Assembly (NCBI GenBank): GCA_005408345.1
Contig: SEMN01000336.1
Location: forward strand, 124,001-188,000
Source of the DNA: Macquaria australasica
Lineage: Eukaryota; Chordata; Actinopteri; Centrarchiformes; Percichthyidae
Direction: 5' to 3'
DNA: 64,000 nt
In this document: positions 21,034 to 33,350 of the stretch, piece by piece
How the letters are laid out: every line of letters begins with the position of its first letter
Position numbering within the stretch: position 1 is the stretch's first letter
Position numbers and translations under genes: made by a program
The notes under the pieces: generated by a model
Told to the model about the DNA's origin: nothing
What the model saw: only the letters and a program-made list of their open reading frames with translations
The model's database searches: none

Positions 21034-23548
21034 CCCCTTCGGAGTTATGGGAGTGGTTTACAAAATAAAGTTGTTTTTTTCTTGGCAGATTGTCTATTTC
21101 ATATAACAGTTAGAGTTTGGGGGAGTGTTTCTAGCTTGTGAGGGTTTATTTTATGGAATCAAAACTTATGGTGTATCTGTGGTTTCTTATCATTTTATTT
21201 CCAGCAGCAGAGGTGCCACAGAAAATAGTGATGTGGCTTTATATTTTTGGCTTTACATCCTGGTAGAATCAAACATGACACACTTTTGCAGAAAGACCGA
21301 ACAATGCAGTGATAATTGAATCTAGGGAGTGGGGAAGATAGAGCAGAGAGAGGGAAGGCAATGCGATTATGGGAGAGATGAGTATTACCACCTATATGTT
21401 TTGAAGAAGGATGGATGTAATATCTGGAATGTATATTGAAAAACTCCTGCACACACTCGCTCACATATTTGCATTTTCATGTACAACTTATTTATCCATA
21501 ACTCCTGGCTGAACTCTATTCAATAAGGAAATGTTCCATGAGACTGAATGAGGACCATGCTTGTGACAATGACCTTTGACCTTAAGGCGGTAACAATTTA
21601 CTTTACCCCCCACCCCATTCATCATCTATAAGAACTGTATGTATATAAATGTAAACATATAATAAATTGTTTATAACACATTATAATGTCATTACAAGAC
21701 ATATTTTATATAATTACAACTGTACTATAGTATATTGTCATTCATTATCTGTTTATATACCAGCATCCACTTACGAATGTTTCACAGGAGGAGTTAAAGT
21801 TGTTGACAACTAAATTGTTAACACTTAAAAAGACCTGATATCTGCATTTAGATACCGTTTATAAAAGCTAAATAGGGGGGTTAAAATAAAGTGTCACCCT
21901 TAAATCTCCTTTATCAGTTAGTGGTAACAATTTTCTTTTGTTTTTCCGGTTATAATGACAGTGTTATAGCACGCTTATTCATCATCAACTCCGCTTGGCA
22001 CACCATGGCCATATACTCGCCTGATTCATAGATAATCCACAAAATTTCTAGAATATTGCTTTGGAACTAGTGAATAAAAGTCATATACGGTACCACTCCC
22101 TCCCAGGCTCAATTCTGTGAACATAATTGTAACTCTGATATACAGTATTGTTTTAATTAGCTTTGTCAGGCTGCTACGTAAAAATGACATTGTTCTTCAT
22201 GAACAATTAAGGGGAAGCAAACGGCCACAGGTATTGCATCACACCTTCATCAGCAACACATGATGTCATTCATAGTTCCTTTCGATATATGCTACACTGT
22301 GCACATGTTCCTTTTTGTTGTGTGTTATTATTTCAGGCGTAGATTCCAGTACACTACTGGCAGTGTAATGTGTTTTTTTCACAGGGTGTGTGTAGCTGAG
22401 GGATTTCCCCAAAGCTTTCTAGGTCTGACACATGCAGGCTCTAATAGTGAAGTAAGTAGCAGAGGTACTGGACTGTAATAAAATGAACTTGTCTCATAGA
22501 ATCAAAGAGCCTGCTGTAAAAACTGAGATATGTCTGGAGATTGGGGTTAAATGAGACGGTACACCAATTCTGAAACTTCTACACCAATTCATTGTCTTAG
22601 TACTCAAAGTAAGGATGGTGATTCAATCAAGAAATTACGATTCAATTGGAATCAAAGCCTGGAGGTGAAGCTTTGTCAGTGGCAAAATGTACCATTTAAC
22701 CGCAAGTCCTATTTCAGCTATTTAGAACCGTCAGTTTCCAGTACACTTGTCCTACTCTGTTTAACCTGGATTCATGTGACTTTCCTCAAACTCTAATTGT
22801 TCTGATGGTTGTTGTGTAAATGTGTTAACCCTCTGATGGACTTGTGACCTGTCTAAGGTGTTTCCCTGCAATGCATGCTTTACATGAAGCATGTAAATGT
22901 TGACAGATATACATTTAACCTCAAGAAATAAAACAAAACAGCAATGGATATTGTTAAAAAATGCCTTTATGGCATTTATGGCCTGATAAGCAGTGTCATA
23001 ATAAATCCAAATGCAGTGCCAGTAGCCTGTGACCTACTCAGACTGATGATATATGATGTGTATGTAATGGGACAGGCAGCAGGTATTTACACCCTGTGTT
23101 TTATTCCTGAGCTATCATCTCAACATGATAAAAACTCAAACTGTGCTTACAGGAAATCAGTAACTTTACAACTTGTCAAGGTTTAGTGTAGAAATTCATC
23201 ACACTGAAATATTACCACAGGCCCCTACACTGGAAACCTATCAGAGTACACAAAGAAACAATTTAGGGTCATGGAAGGTCAATATGTCAAAGTGCAGCAG
23301 CAATTACTTGGTTGGTTTCCAGACTTTATATGGTTTTCGTACCACTTCAATATTGTGCATTTCCAGTTCCGGTCTGTACCTTTAAAAATGTGTGCACATG
23401 TATTTGTGCATGTGTCCAATCATGCATACATGCTTACTGTATGTGTAAAACTCTCAGAAGACTGATTGAAAGAGCAGCTAAGCAAACAGTGCCAATGATT
23501 TCCTCCAGTGTGACAGGCTAACCATCTGGAATACTGCAGTCTTTATGA

Positions 23549-23550
<2 letters not shown>
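21034..23550. other. Intergenic, no supported gene
   Basis: AT-rich sequence with dense stops. Open frames of 60-90 codons have random composition and no splice context. Nothing recognised as RNA gene or conserved element by eye. Confidence 0.5.

Positions 23551-23622
<72 letters not shown>
23551..23622 (+). repeat. Compound (CT)27-(CA)9 microsatellite
   Basis: A pure CT tract of about 54 bp passes directly into a CA tract of about 18 bp, then CAGACAGACA. A homopurine/homopyrimidine run of this length could form triplex DNA. Confidence 0.95.
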
Positions 23623-24386
23623 GACAGACACAAACACAGATACACACTCATACATTTAAACGCACATGCATAAACTGCCATGCACTGTGAACTGTTACTG
23701 CTCTTCTTGTATGCACTCAGCACCGTTTTGTTTACCCTGCATGGCCATCTGCAGGTACAAACAATTAGAACCTTCTGTACACAAATATTTAGATTCTGGT
23801 TTTGATTGATAAATCTGCTCATGAATCGATAGCTTCACACTAGCTGTTTGTTTTTCACGGAGCGCTGTGGTTTTTAAAGTGAAGTCAGAAGCAGTCGAGA
23901 AACCTGTTCAGCAAGGTGGAGAAATAGCTTCCCCGAAATATCAGCTACCAGTTTCCCGTACTTGATGCACACGACGTCATACACCCTTTTTAACCCTCCG
24001 GATGCTAACTGTATATGTAAAACAGACGAAAGCACATCCACGAGTAACAAATCAAACTGCAGAGTAGGCCATAATCTTTATGATGTGGTAAGACATCAGT
24101 AAGTGCATCTAATATTTGCTTACACTGCAAAAGTATAATATAATTCTCATCAAGATAGATATAACCATCCTTCACTGCCCCATAAAATGTATCATAATTC
24201 TCTTTATTGAACCTTCGCTGTCAGGACTTAACAGGCACTACAGATTATTATTTTTTTGTATGAAATTGACATGATGTCAAAAACATGGTGGTAGGTGTAA
24301 CACACATATGACATGGCTAAATTTAGGCAGGAAGCTAAAACACACATCATTACATTAAGATTACAGATTACAGAGGGTTTGTGTGG
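23623..24386. other. Intergenic, nothing recognised
   Basis: No coding or RNA signature seen. A short ORF on the minus strand overlaps the microsatellite and is low-complexity. Confidence 0.5.
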
Positions 24387-25202
24387 TTAAAGGAATAGTT
24401 TGACATTTTGGAAAATACGCTTATTCACTTTCTTGTTGAGAGTTCGATCAGAAGATCGTAGATCTGTTAAATATAAGGCTACAGCCAGCAGCCGGTTAGC
24501 TTAGCTTAGCTTAGCTTAGCACAAAGACTGGAAACGGGGGGAAACAGCTAGCCTGGCTCTGTCCAAAGGTAACAAAAATCTGCCTACCAGCACTTCTAAA
24601 GCTCACTAATTAATATTTTATGTCTTGTTTGTTTAATCAAAGTGTAATAACGACATGGTGTGGTTTTACGGGAAGTTATGTGCTGGACTATTTCTTGGAC
24701 GGGCGCGGTAACTTCTTGGAGTATCTGCTGGTTGCCTGGCAACCTTACTATAAGGGCTGTGTCCGAAATCATTCACTACTTCCTACTCACTATCTAGGGA
24801 GTTCAGTGTAGAGGACTATATAGTGAGCTCACGCTGCTTTCTCTCCTTTCGTCCATCTGATTTTTTTTTTTTTCCAGCGCAATGCATGATGGTATATAGT
24901 GCTTGGTTAGTGACCGTCGGTTGTACACTATTTTTCACGACGCATTGTGGGATACTTTGAGTCCACTATATAGGGCATAATAATTCTCACTATACATTCA
25001 GACAGCACTAGAAAATGGTGAATTCACTGTATAGTGGACTATGTAGTGAGTAGTGAATGATTTCGGACACAGCCCAGTCAATGCACTAAGCTAGGCTAAC
25101 TGTTTGCATTTACCGTACAAACGTGGGAGTGGTATTGATCTTCTCATTTCACTTTTAGCAAGAAAGAAAATAAGTGTGTTTCCTGTCAAACTATTTCGTT
25201 AA
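24387..25202. mobile_element. Foldback-type teleost repeat interrupted by a MITE
   Basis: The left end (ttaaaggaatagtttgacat, cgcttattcactttcttgtt, then gatcagaagatc) reappears inverted at the right end (gatcttctcatttc, agcaagaaagaaaataag, caaactatttcgttaa), giving imperfect terminal inverted repeats of about 70 bp. Inside are the widespread fish phrases ttagcttagcttagcttagc and aaacagctagcctggctctg, and the mirrored aagctaggctaactg. It encodes nothing recognisable. A separate 322 bp element at 24754-25075 sits within it. Confidence 0.7.
24754..25075. mobile_element. MITE with 26-bp perfect terminal inverted repeats (GGGCTGTGTCCGAAAT)
   Basis: The first 26 bp (GGGCTGTGTCCGAAAT followed by CATTCACTAC) are the exact reverse complement of the last 26 bp. 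Beyond that the subterminal regions stay imperfectly inverted, with repeated actatatagtg-like motifs. At 322 bp it has no coding capacity and would need a transposase supplied in trans. No clean target-site duplication is visible, so superfamily is not assigned. Confidence 0.85.
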
Positions 25203-26288
25203 GGTCAGGTCAAAAATCTAGGGGGGAATCCCATCTCTATCCATAATGACACATAGAGGTAATAAAAACGGTGGCAGCAGTGGATGTAGTGGAAGTCAGT
25301 GGCAGACTTTACCATTAGGCAAAGATAGGCAACTGCCTGAGCCCACAAAAATCCATCCCCAGTTGTAGTAGTGGCAGGGGTAGGTGCAGTACAGTAGAAG
25401 TAATAATAGTTGTTACAATAGCTCTAGTAGTATTTGTAGGAGTGGTGGTGCTAGTAGTGGGAGTAGACGTTGCAGTATAGTAACCGTAGTAGTTGGAAGT
25501 TATTAGTTGCCAAAACATAAAGACACTTCTCAAGAGCTTTATAAAAATACTTGATAAACGTGTTCGGAAAAACCCTGGGTGGAATGTGTGACGGTTAGGA
25601 TTCCTATAACTCAGCTTGCACCTGGAGGATTCAGACAAGGTGATAAGGCCAGAGAGACATTGGACCCTTGCAGTCAGAAACACACAGAGTGAGGCAGGTG
25701 AAACCTGAGAGCTGTTGCCTGACCAGGGCATGTAGGTATTAACTTATCTGATTTGTATTTTTAGGAACTGCCTTAAATATGTTGTCAACCCTCTTTTTTA
25801 AGAATGAGTGAGGAAGTCTGAGCTAAAAATAAGAGTTTGCTTCTAAAAATAAACTCAAGCCAATGAAGGGATATACAAAGGGTGAATCAAGACATGTGCA
25901 GCCATATTGGCAAAACAAAAGACATAACACTCTCTTTCTTTCATACATTAAGCACTACTACTATCACTGGAGTGACATAACAGCTATTGCATAGTATACA
26001 TTACATTATTTCACTATATCAATCTGAGAAGTGAGCACTTATTTTGTTGCAATTACTGTTAATTTTAATTACATTTGCATATTTCTTATGTTGCTGAGCA
26101 TGTGTAACGTGTGTGTGTGTGTGTGTATGTGTGTGTGTTTGTAAGAGAGAGTGGTTTGATCATTTGTCTGTATTGCCTATGAGTCACTTGTAATGTTTAA
26201 CGGTCAAAGAATGGCAGGTGAATTGGATAACTGACTTGTGAATTCACATGTATATATACACACACACACCACATACACACACACACAC

Positions 26289-26349
<61 letters not shown>

Positions 26350-28299
26350 ATGTTGACCATTACTGTGTGTTGTTGAAAGGTTTGTGCTGGGCTTATCAAC
26401 ACGGCCATCAATTGCTGATGAGTAAGGGATGTTTGTGTATATGTGTGTCCGTGTGAGTTTGAGTGTGTCCAGGTGTAGTGGGTTTACAGTTATAGCCAAA
26501 CCCCCTAGATTAATGAACATACGCAAATCACCTGTACACATGCAGGTTACTGGGAATTCCCCTAACACCTAGACAAAAACGTGTGTGTGTGTGTGCTGAG
26601 GTGTGTGTGCATGTTTGTGTGTGTGTCAAGTGATAAGTGATAAAGCCATAATATCCCAATGAACGATCACCAACATGTACTACACATGGTGGAATAACTG
26701 AACTGAGTAATATGTTAAATATTCAGCAGCAAACATTGCACACATAATTTGATTTAATCAAATTAATTTGGCGGCACATGTAATTTCTTTAGCACACGTA
26801 AGTGTGTTACTCCAGTTAATGTATGTATTTGTATGGGAGTGATGGTAGACTTGATGATGATTTTAATGATTTGTGAGGAGCAACAGTTTAAAAAAAAAAA
26901 AATCAGTTTGATGTTCACACCCATGGGCAGGGCCCCAGTGGAGGCCAGGTGAACACTCTGGCAGGTGAGGAGGCAGTTGGACATGCTGTGGTGTTGGCAT
27001 ATGTACTGTGTATCAGAGACAATGGCAAGTATGCAAAACCATCACCACCTCCACCGCCTCTGTATCACTCTCACACACTTCTGTCTCTCTTTTTTTTATA
27101 TTTACCCTCTGTCTTCTTTTTGACTCAATGCTAAAATTTAAGCTATTTATTTATTTAATGTTTTTGGTTCCAAGTTATAATTTTCACATTTATATTATTT
27201 TATTAGATTTTTCTTAGATTTATAGTTGTTATGCAAGTTGCATTTTTTTAATGTGCATTACTTTCTACAGCTTTATTATTCATTAGATTTTCATCCTAAT
27301 GTAACTAATCTTAACAACCTTGCAGCGTGTACATCAGTTGCATATGGTGACTAGCAGTGCAGCGGTCACTTGGTCCTGGTTCAGGAGGATAATTTACATC
27401 ACTCATATGGGAATGCTGGAGATAAGGAATGGGATTGGGAACTGGTGGGACTTTGCATTCCCACGGAAGATTGTTTGTGTCCTCCAGTAGGCAGTCCTAC
27501 AATCTGTGGTCTCAATAAACACTCATAAACCACACAGACACAGACATGCACACAAACCCACCGGCCTTATCGGAATAACACATAAACCCGAGTGTGAAGA
27601 CTGTACATAAATCATCTGTTTTCACAGCGCGATAAGCACAGGCAAAGAGAGCCAGAGTGAGAGAGTGAAATTTTATCTGAGCTCTGAGGACAAAATAAAA
27701 CATCTCCATGAGATTTTCCATCTCAAAGAATACAATAAAGGGCCTTAAGGGGTCTTTAATAAGCTATTTTGAAACCAGTCCCTGTGGCACAGAGGAAAGC
27801 CCACACGCCACACTCAGCATATTTGTCTGTAAGCACAGCTTGACCAGATCATAGTGTATTCTCCTGCTGGAGGCCCACACCTCCACTCCACAGCTGTTGT
27901 AATGAAGGGAGGGATGAAAACAATAGCTGTCTTCTCTTCTATCAACCTCCCACATCTGAACTCCCCACCTCATTAGCAACAAACTCACACATAACATCTG
28001 TCTGTTTAACATTGTGTATGCCTGATCTACGATACGATGATAATATTACAGAAAAAATGTTTTGCTATCCTCTGCCCTTTGCTGTAGTAAATGATACTGT
28101 AACATGAAAAATCTAATATCATGGTTTGCTACTGTGTGAGGTGGAACCAAGTCTAAGTACATGTTGTTCCACTCAAGTCCAAAGTCAATTCCCAATTAAT
28201 AGTAATTAATAGTATTTTTTTCTACTGTAATACATGGACAGTATTGATAGAGCAAATGGTATAGAACCAAAAACAAAAACTGTTGTGCATGTGTACATG
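25203..28299. other. Intergenic, with CA tracts; no supported gene
   Basis: Contains a GTA/GTAGT-like imperfect simple-sequence region at 25360-25500, TG runs near 26110-26140, a CA microsatellite at about 26258-26344, TG runs at 26581-26630, and strongly AT-rich DNA at 27120-27300. Several ORFs here are translations of CA/TG repeats. Nothing gene-like. Confidence 0.5.
26258..26344 (+). repeat. (CA)n microsatellite
   Basis: Interrupted CA tract of about 85 bp. Reading it in frame yields the TH/VC repeat peptides, which are not genes. Confidence 0.95.
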
Positions 28300-28860
28300 T
28301 GTACTAAATTCCAATGTGAGCATGCTAACACGCTCACTGTGACAATGCTAACATGCTGATGTTTAGCTGGTATAATGTTTACCATGTTCACCATCTTAGT
28401 GCAGAGTGTTAGCATGCTAACCATTGCTAATTAGCATCAAACACAATGTGCAGCTGAGGCTGATCGGAATGTCATTTATTTAGTCATGAACAAAAGTATT
28501 GGACAAATAAAAGATTTGACCTGATGATGGCACTAGATTAAAAGTCAGGGGATCACCAAAGTGATTACACTTCATCCTGATGAGGACATGAATGTGTGTA
28601 CCAAATTTCATGACAATCCATCCAATAGTTGTCGAGACATTTTACCCAAAACCACACATTTGAACCTCATGGTGGCGCTAGAGAAAAAGTCAGGGGATCA
28701 CCAAAGTCAGTATGATCCATCCTCTGGGAACCATGAATGTATATACAAAATTTGATGGCAATCCATCCAATAGTTGTTGAGATATTTCAGTCTGAACCAA
28801 AGTAGTGAACCGATCAACCGACATTGCCATCCCTAGAGCCGCACAGCTGACTTGGCTAAA
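28300..28860 (-). repeat. Interspersed teleost repeat, copy A (minus orientation)
   Basis: Contains the familiar phrases ccaaatttcatgacaatcca, atccaatagttgtcgagaca, and the 'gttagcatgctaac' clusters. The block around 'aaaagtcaggggatcaccaa' occurs twice in tandem (about 28531-28660 and 28681-28790). A copy in opposite orientation lies at 32975-33350. Noncoding; probably a degenerate transposon of unknown class. Confidence 0.7.
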
Positions 28861-30212
28861 AATCAGGTAACTCCTCCTACCATGAAGTTACAATCATTCC
28901 TTTAAAAGAACATGGAAGCAGGTGCTATACAGACCATTAGGCCTACATTTTGAACACTGCCTGTGAATGTCCGCTTTGTCCCGAAACATACTCTGAGATT
29001 CTTCCACTTTGGGCTCAAGACTCTTAAGTCAAGTGTTTGCAATTAAAGTCAAGTTGAGTTGTGATTAGTCTATGCTTTTGTCAAGCTGTGTCTTAAGCCC
29101 TCAAATTTACCTCTTAAGTCTGACATGAGTCCACATCTCTGCTGTATGATGGTCTCAAGAGAAAAAAAACAAATTAAATCTTGAGATGTAGTCATCAGAA
29201 AGGGAAGGAGAAATTCCAAAATCACAATACAACATATAACAATGCACTTCATAGTTTTGCTTGATTAATGTTGAATAAATGGAAACTACATCCAGTCTGG
29301 ATTTTTCTGCTGTGATTTCTGCACCTTTAGGAGTGTCCGGTGGACAACTGTCAGCGTGCGTGTTCTGCACTTTATGGTTAGCCTGTCTGCTCCAGAAAGA
29401 GCATGCAATATCATGGCAGGTGAAAGGCTTCCTCTTTCCACAGAAGACCACGTCATTGTCTGAGTGACTCTTGGATATTTAATATCACTTCTGCTTTGCC
29501 GAAATCTTTACAGGCCAGAGTATGGTCAGCAGAATGAATGACAGATAAGTTTGTGAGGTGAAGCTCGTGGGACTTTGAGTTCCTGTGGTTTGAGTCTTTG
29601 TGCTGAAAGTGCAGTAACAGAATCATAGTGTTAAAGCTAGAAGAGTAACTAAAGTGCTTATAAAAAGTATTAACTAATGTTGAAGAGAATACTTTTATTA
29701 GCTAAAGAATACTTTTTAAAAGCACATGTATTTATTGCAAAGTATGCTTGAAGTTTGACTGTCACAATTTCACAACACCTGCTGCAATCTGATAGACCGG
29801 AACTTGGAAGGGGCTCTCCGACTGCACAATAGACTATATCAACTTCTGTCTAAGATTCTTCCGAAGGAAAGACCCTGATCACACTGCACGTTAAAATGCC
29901 TCCTCAGCAGAAAGAGATTCAGGCCTAAGACAAGGAACATTCTGACCAGAGGAAAATCACAGATGCAATGAATGCTGACTAAAGGAAAAAGAGAGAAAGC
30001 ACGTTCTTTGTGAAGAAGGAGTAGACTCGGATGTGTTGCAAAAGGCAGAGAGACACCACCTCTACAAAAATACTCCTCTGTTGTCTAACCTGTCATTGTG
30101 GTAAACATCAGCTAGTTTTGTTTTGTCTACAGCAATAAGGAGTATAACCTAACTGAATCAGATGTCTTGAGGCAGACACCGCTATCAAAATTTAGGTACA
30201 AATCTGTCAACA
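28861..30212. other. Intergenic; one imperfect palindrome, no gene
   Basis: No gene seen. An AT-rich imperfect inverted repeat lies at about 29655-29726 (gtgcttataaaaagtatt against aatactttttaaaagcac). Confidence 0.5.
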
Positions 30213-30382
<170 letters not shown>

Positions 30383-31577
30383 ACATAAATACATAACATA
30401 AACATTTCTGATGAGGATACCTCAAATTTGTTTTTAAAGAATTGTGACCAAGATATGTACCGAATACTGTAAATTAGGCTGTACAGTAACATGTACTTAA
30501 CACTGGGTCTTGTATATTTTAGAGGAAGTAAAACTTCTAGTTTCCAGGTCACTGTTTAGAGCTCACTATTAATAGTGAACTTGAATTACTGTCACAAGAC
30601 TATAAGAATAAGTTGAAGCTTGTTTCTTCAACACAGAAACTGATGACTGCCTTCAAGTCACCTTAGATAAGACTGTCTATCATAAATGTTAATTATGTAA
30701 ATGTTAATGTTAAAAATGATATTTCAGCCTGAGGTCTATAATAAAATGAGGGACTTGATCACAGGAATTAAAAATCTCTTTTATTTATTTTTTTTTACTA
30801 CAGTTTATTTTGGATTATTTTCAGTTAACACATTGCAATTAAGAAATCCCACCAACTAGGTATGTATGAAACGTTTGAGATGGTAGAAAACTTCCAGTTG
30901 TTGCCTGCGATTACAACAGTACATTTACTCGCAAACATTCATAAAGAACACTAATCTATGCTGGTGCCATTACATAACTAAAAAGCAAAATCATAGAAAC
31001 TGAATAATGCGGGAGCTTTAGGATTTTGTAGACTGAGAGACTAGAGAGTTTTCCCCTTCAGCTGATTGTTCAGCTAACTGAACCTGCTGCAGTGATGCTG
31101 TTCCGTCTTTTGGCTGAAGATGGCGCCATTTCACAAGCTAATCAAAAAGTCGACTCTGGAGCCCATAAAGAGCAGTTCACACAATGTAATGGTATGATTT
31201 AATAAGATTATTGTAATCATGCTTTGAGTGATGATAAGTTTCATACTTCCCGGGTGCCTACATTTTGTTTTTATAGCTGTAATCTTTCAACTGCTGCTAT
31301 GTACTTTTCAGATGACTGAAATTCATCTGAAAGGCTAGTGTGCAACCTACAATAATAAGGCTCCTCTCTTCATCTCTCACTATATTGTGTTGAGTCTCCA
31401 GCCAGTCCTATCTAGGTTCTGCATGGATGGGACTCTATGGAGACAGTCCAATTCCTTCAGTCACTGTTAACATTCCACATCTGTCTCCCTCCACACTGAC
31501 ACTGGCTGATACTATCATGCAGAACTGGGTACGACGGCACAAACATTCATCACTCACTCACATGCATGCTAAAGTGC

Positions 31578-31622
<45 letters not shown>

Positions 31623-32974
31623 TGCAGACATGAACCTGCACACTAATACAGGTGCATGATTAGGCAGTCTTTGACACAGTGATCACTACTTTATTTCTAG
31701 GTCAACAACATTTTATAGATAGTATTTGCAGGTGCAACAGTCACGCAGACAAACACACGCACCTACAGACTCACTCACAAATACGCACCCTCTGATTGCA
31801 GCGCCACTGGCGTCACTTAGAATAGCATCAAACAGAGCGTCTCTCTCTTTGGCAGCATGCAGGTGCAGACCTGTCGGCTTTAGTCAGCCTATTTCACCAT
31901 ATTAACCCTCGTATATCACACTGTCACTGCAGAGAAAACAAGCAGAGTGGAGATCAAAACACAAGGAAGCTTTGTCTTGGTGTGACAGAGACATCTTAAT
32001 GTAAGGGAAAGTGTTTGGGTGTAGTGCATTTAAAGTAATTGCCCTCTTAAGATAATTTATTTTGGAGTATTTTATTCAGTCAACAAGGGCATGTTTACAT
32101 ACATAATACACTCTGGATGGAATCTATTTAGCTTGAAACACATATATTATTTGACACTTTTAAAACATTTTCAACCATAGTTTTTCATCAGCAGCTTTTT
32201 CAGGAGTATCTCCAGTATCGCAGTTCGTACAGATAAAATCCTCGCTGATGGGAGAAATTAGTTTCGTTGTCTCTTTTTCTGTCACTGCTGATAAGACTTC
32301 ACTTTCTCCACTTGAATGTATCTGATTCTGTGTACAGTCCATAGTGTGCAGTGTGGGAAGGGCTCCCTCTTACGTTTATTGTTAGTTATTGCACCAATTA
32401 GAACACAACATTAAAGCAACACTGTAACATTTAGTATTTTTCATTGATACGTAATGTATTAGTTAGATGTTAGTTATACTGGTTATTGTCCCAATGCATA
32501 TTTCTATTTCTGCATATATCAACTTTTTTCAGTATTTTTTTCTGTGTGTCAGTGATGCTACTAGTACTGCTACTATTTTACACACTTACAATACTGATAT
32601 CATGTATTATGCAAATATTATATTTTCATATTTTATTTATAAAAATATAAAGAATTTGACAATATATTTAAAGTTGTGTCTTGTGTATAAAATTGTGTGT
32701 ATACTTGGTTTACTTTTGTTCAAAGAACACTGTAAAATCTAATCATTATCTTCTATATGAGATTATACTGTACCCTTTTGTCACACTGCATTTGGGCAGT
32801 CAGCATTCTCTGTGAAGGTCACAGCTCAGTGAAACGCCATGCCAGACTACATAAAAAGAGTGGCAGTTCTGTTAGTAGCTTTAAGCCAAATTGAAAAGCC
32901 TCCTTAAAGCTACTCAATTCTGTTACCATTGACCTGTAACTATTTTTCTTATTAGCCATGCTAATGCTGTGGCT
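30383..32974. other. Intergenic, no supported gene
   Basis: Contains a CA tract at 31577-31618, a composite AAGATGGCGCCATTT motif at 31117-31131, and AT-rich DNA at 32460-32760. A 60-codon minus-strand frame at 32160-32342 has protein-like composition (Glu/Thr/Ser-rich, no low complexity) but no homologue that I recognise. Confidence 0.45.
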
Positions 32975-33350
32975 CTATGGATGGCAATGTCTGTCAGTCA
33001 GTCCAGACTGAAATATCTCAACAACTACTGGACGGATTCCCATGAAATTTGGTACAAACATTTATGTCCTCTAGCACCATCATCAGGTCAAAATGTTTAT
33101 TTTGTCCAACACTTTTGTTCATGACCAAATACCTGCAAAACTAATGACATTCTCATCAGCCTCAGCTGCACTTTGGGTTACGTGGTAATTAGCAAATGTT
33201 AGCACGAGAACATGCTATACTAAGTAATACCTGCTAAACATGAGCATGTTAGCATTGTCATTCTGGGCATGTTAGCATGCTAATGTTAGCATTCAGCTCA
33301 AAGCACCACAGTCTCACAGAGCTGCTAGCATGGCTGTAGACTCTTAGTCT
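32975..33350 (+). repeat. Interspersed teleost repeat, copy B (plus orientation)
   Basis: Starts ggatggcaatgtctgtcagt and runs through ctgaaatatctcaacaacta, ccatgaaatttggtacaaac, agcaccatcatcaggtcaaa and multiple gttagcatgctaatg motifs. It is the inverted counterpart of copy A at 28300-28860 and carries only one of the block that is doubled there. Confidence 0.7.

Noticed and set aside
27764..28012. 82-codon minus-strand ORF
   Set aside because: Random-looking composition, no domain, no splice sites; intergenic.
32160..32342. 60-codon minus-strand ORF with protein-like composition
   Set aside because: No homologue recognised, no Kozak or splice support. Mentioned under the interval but not called as a gene.
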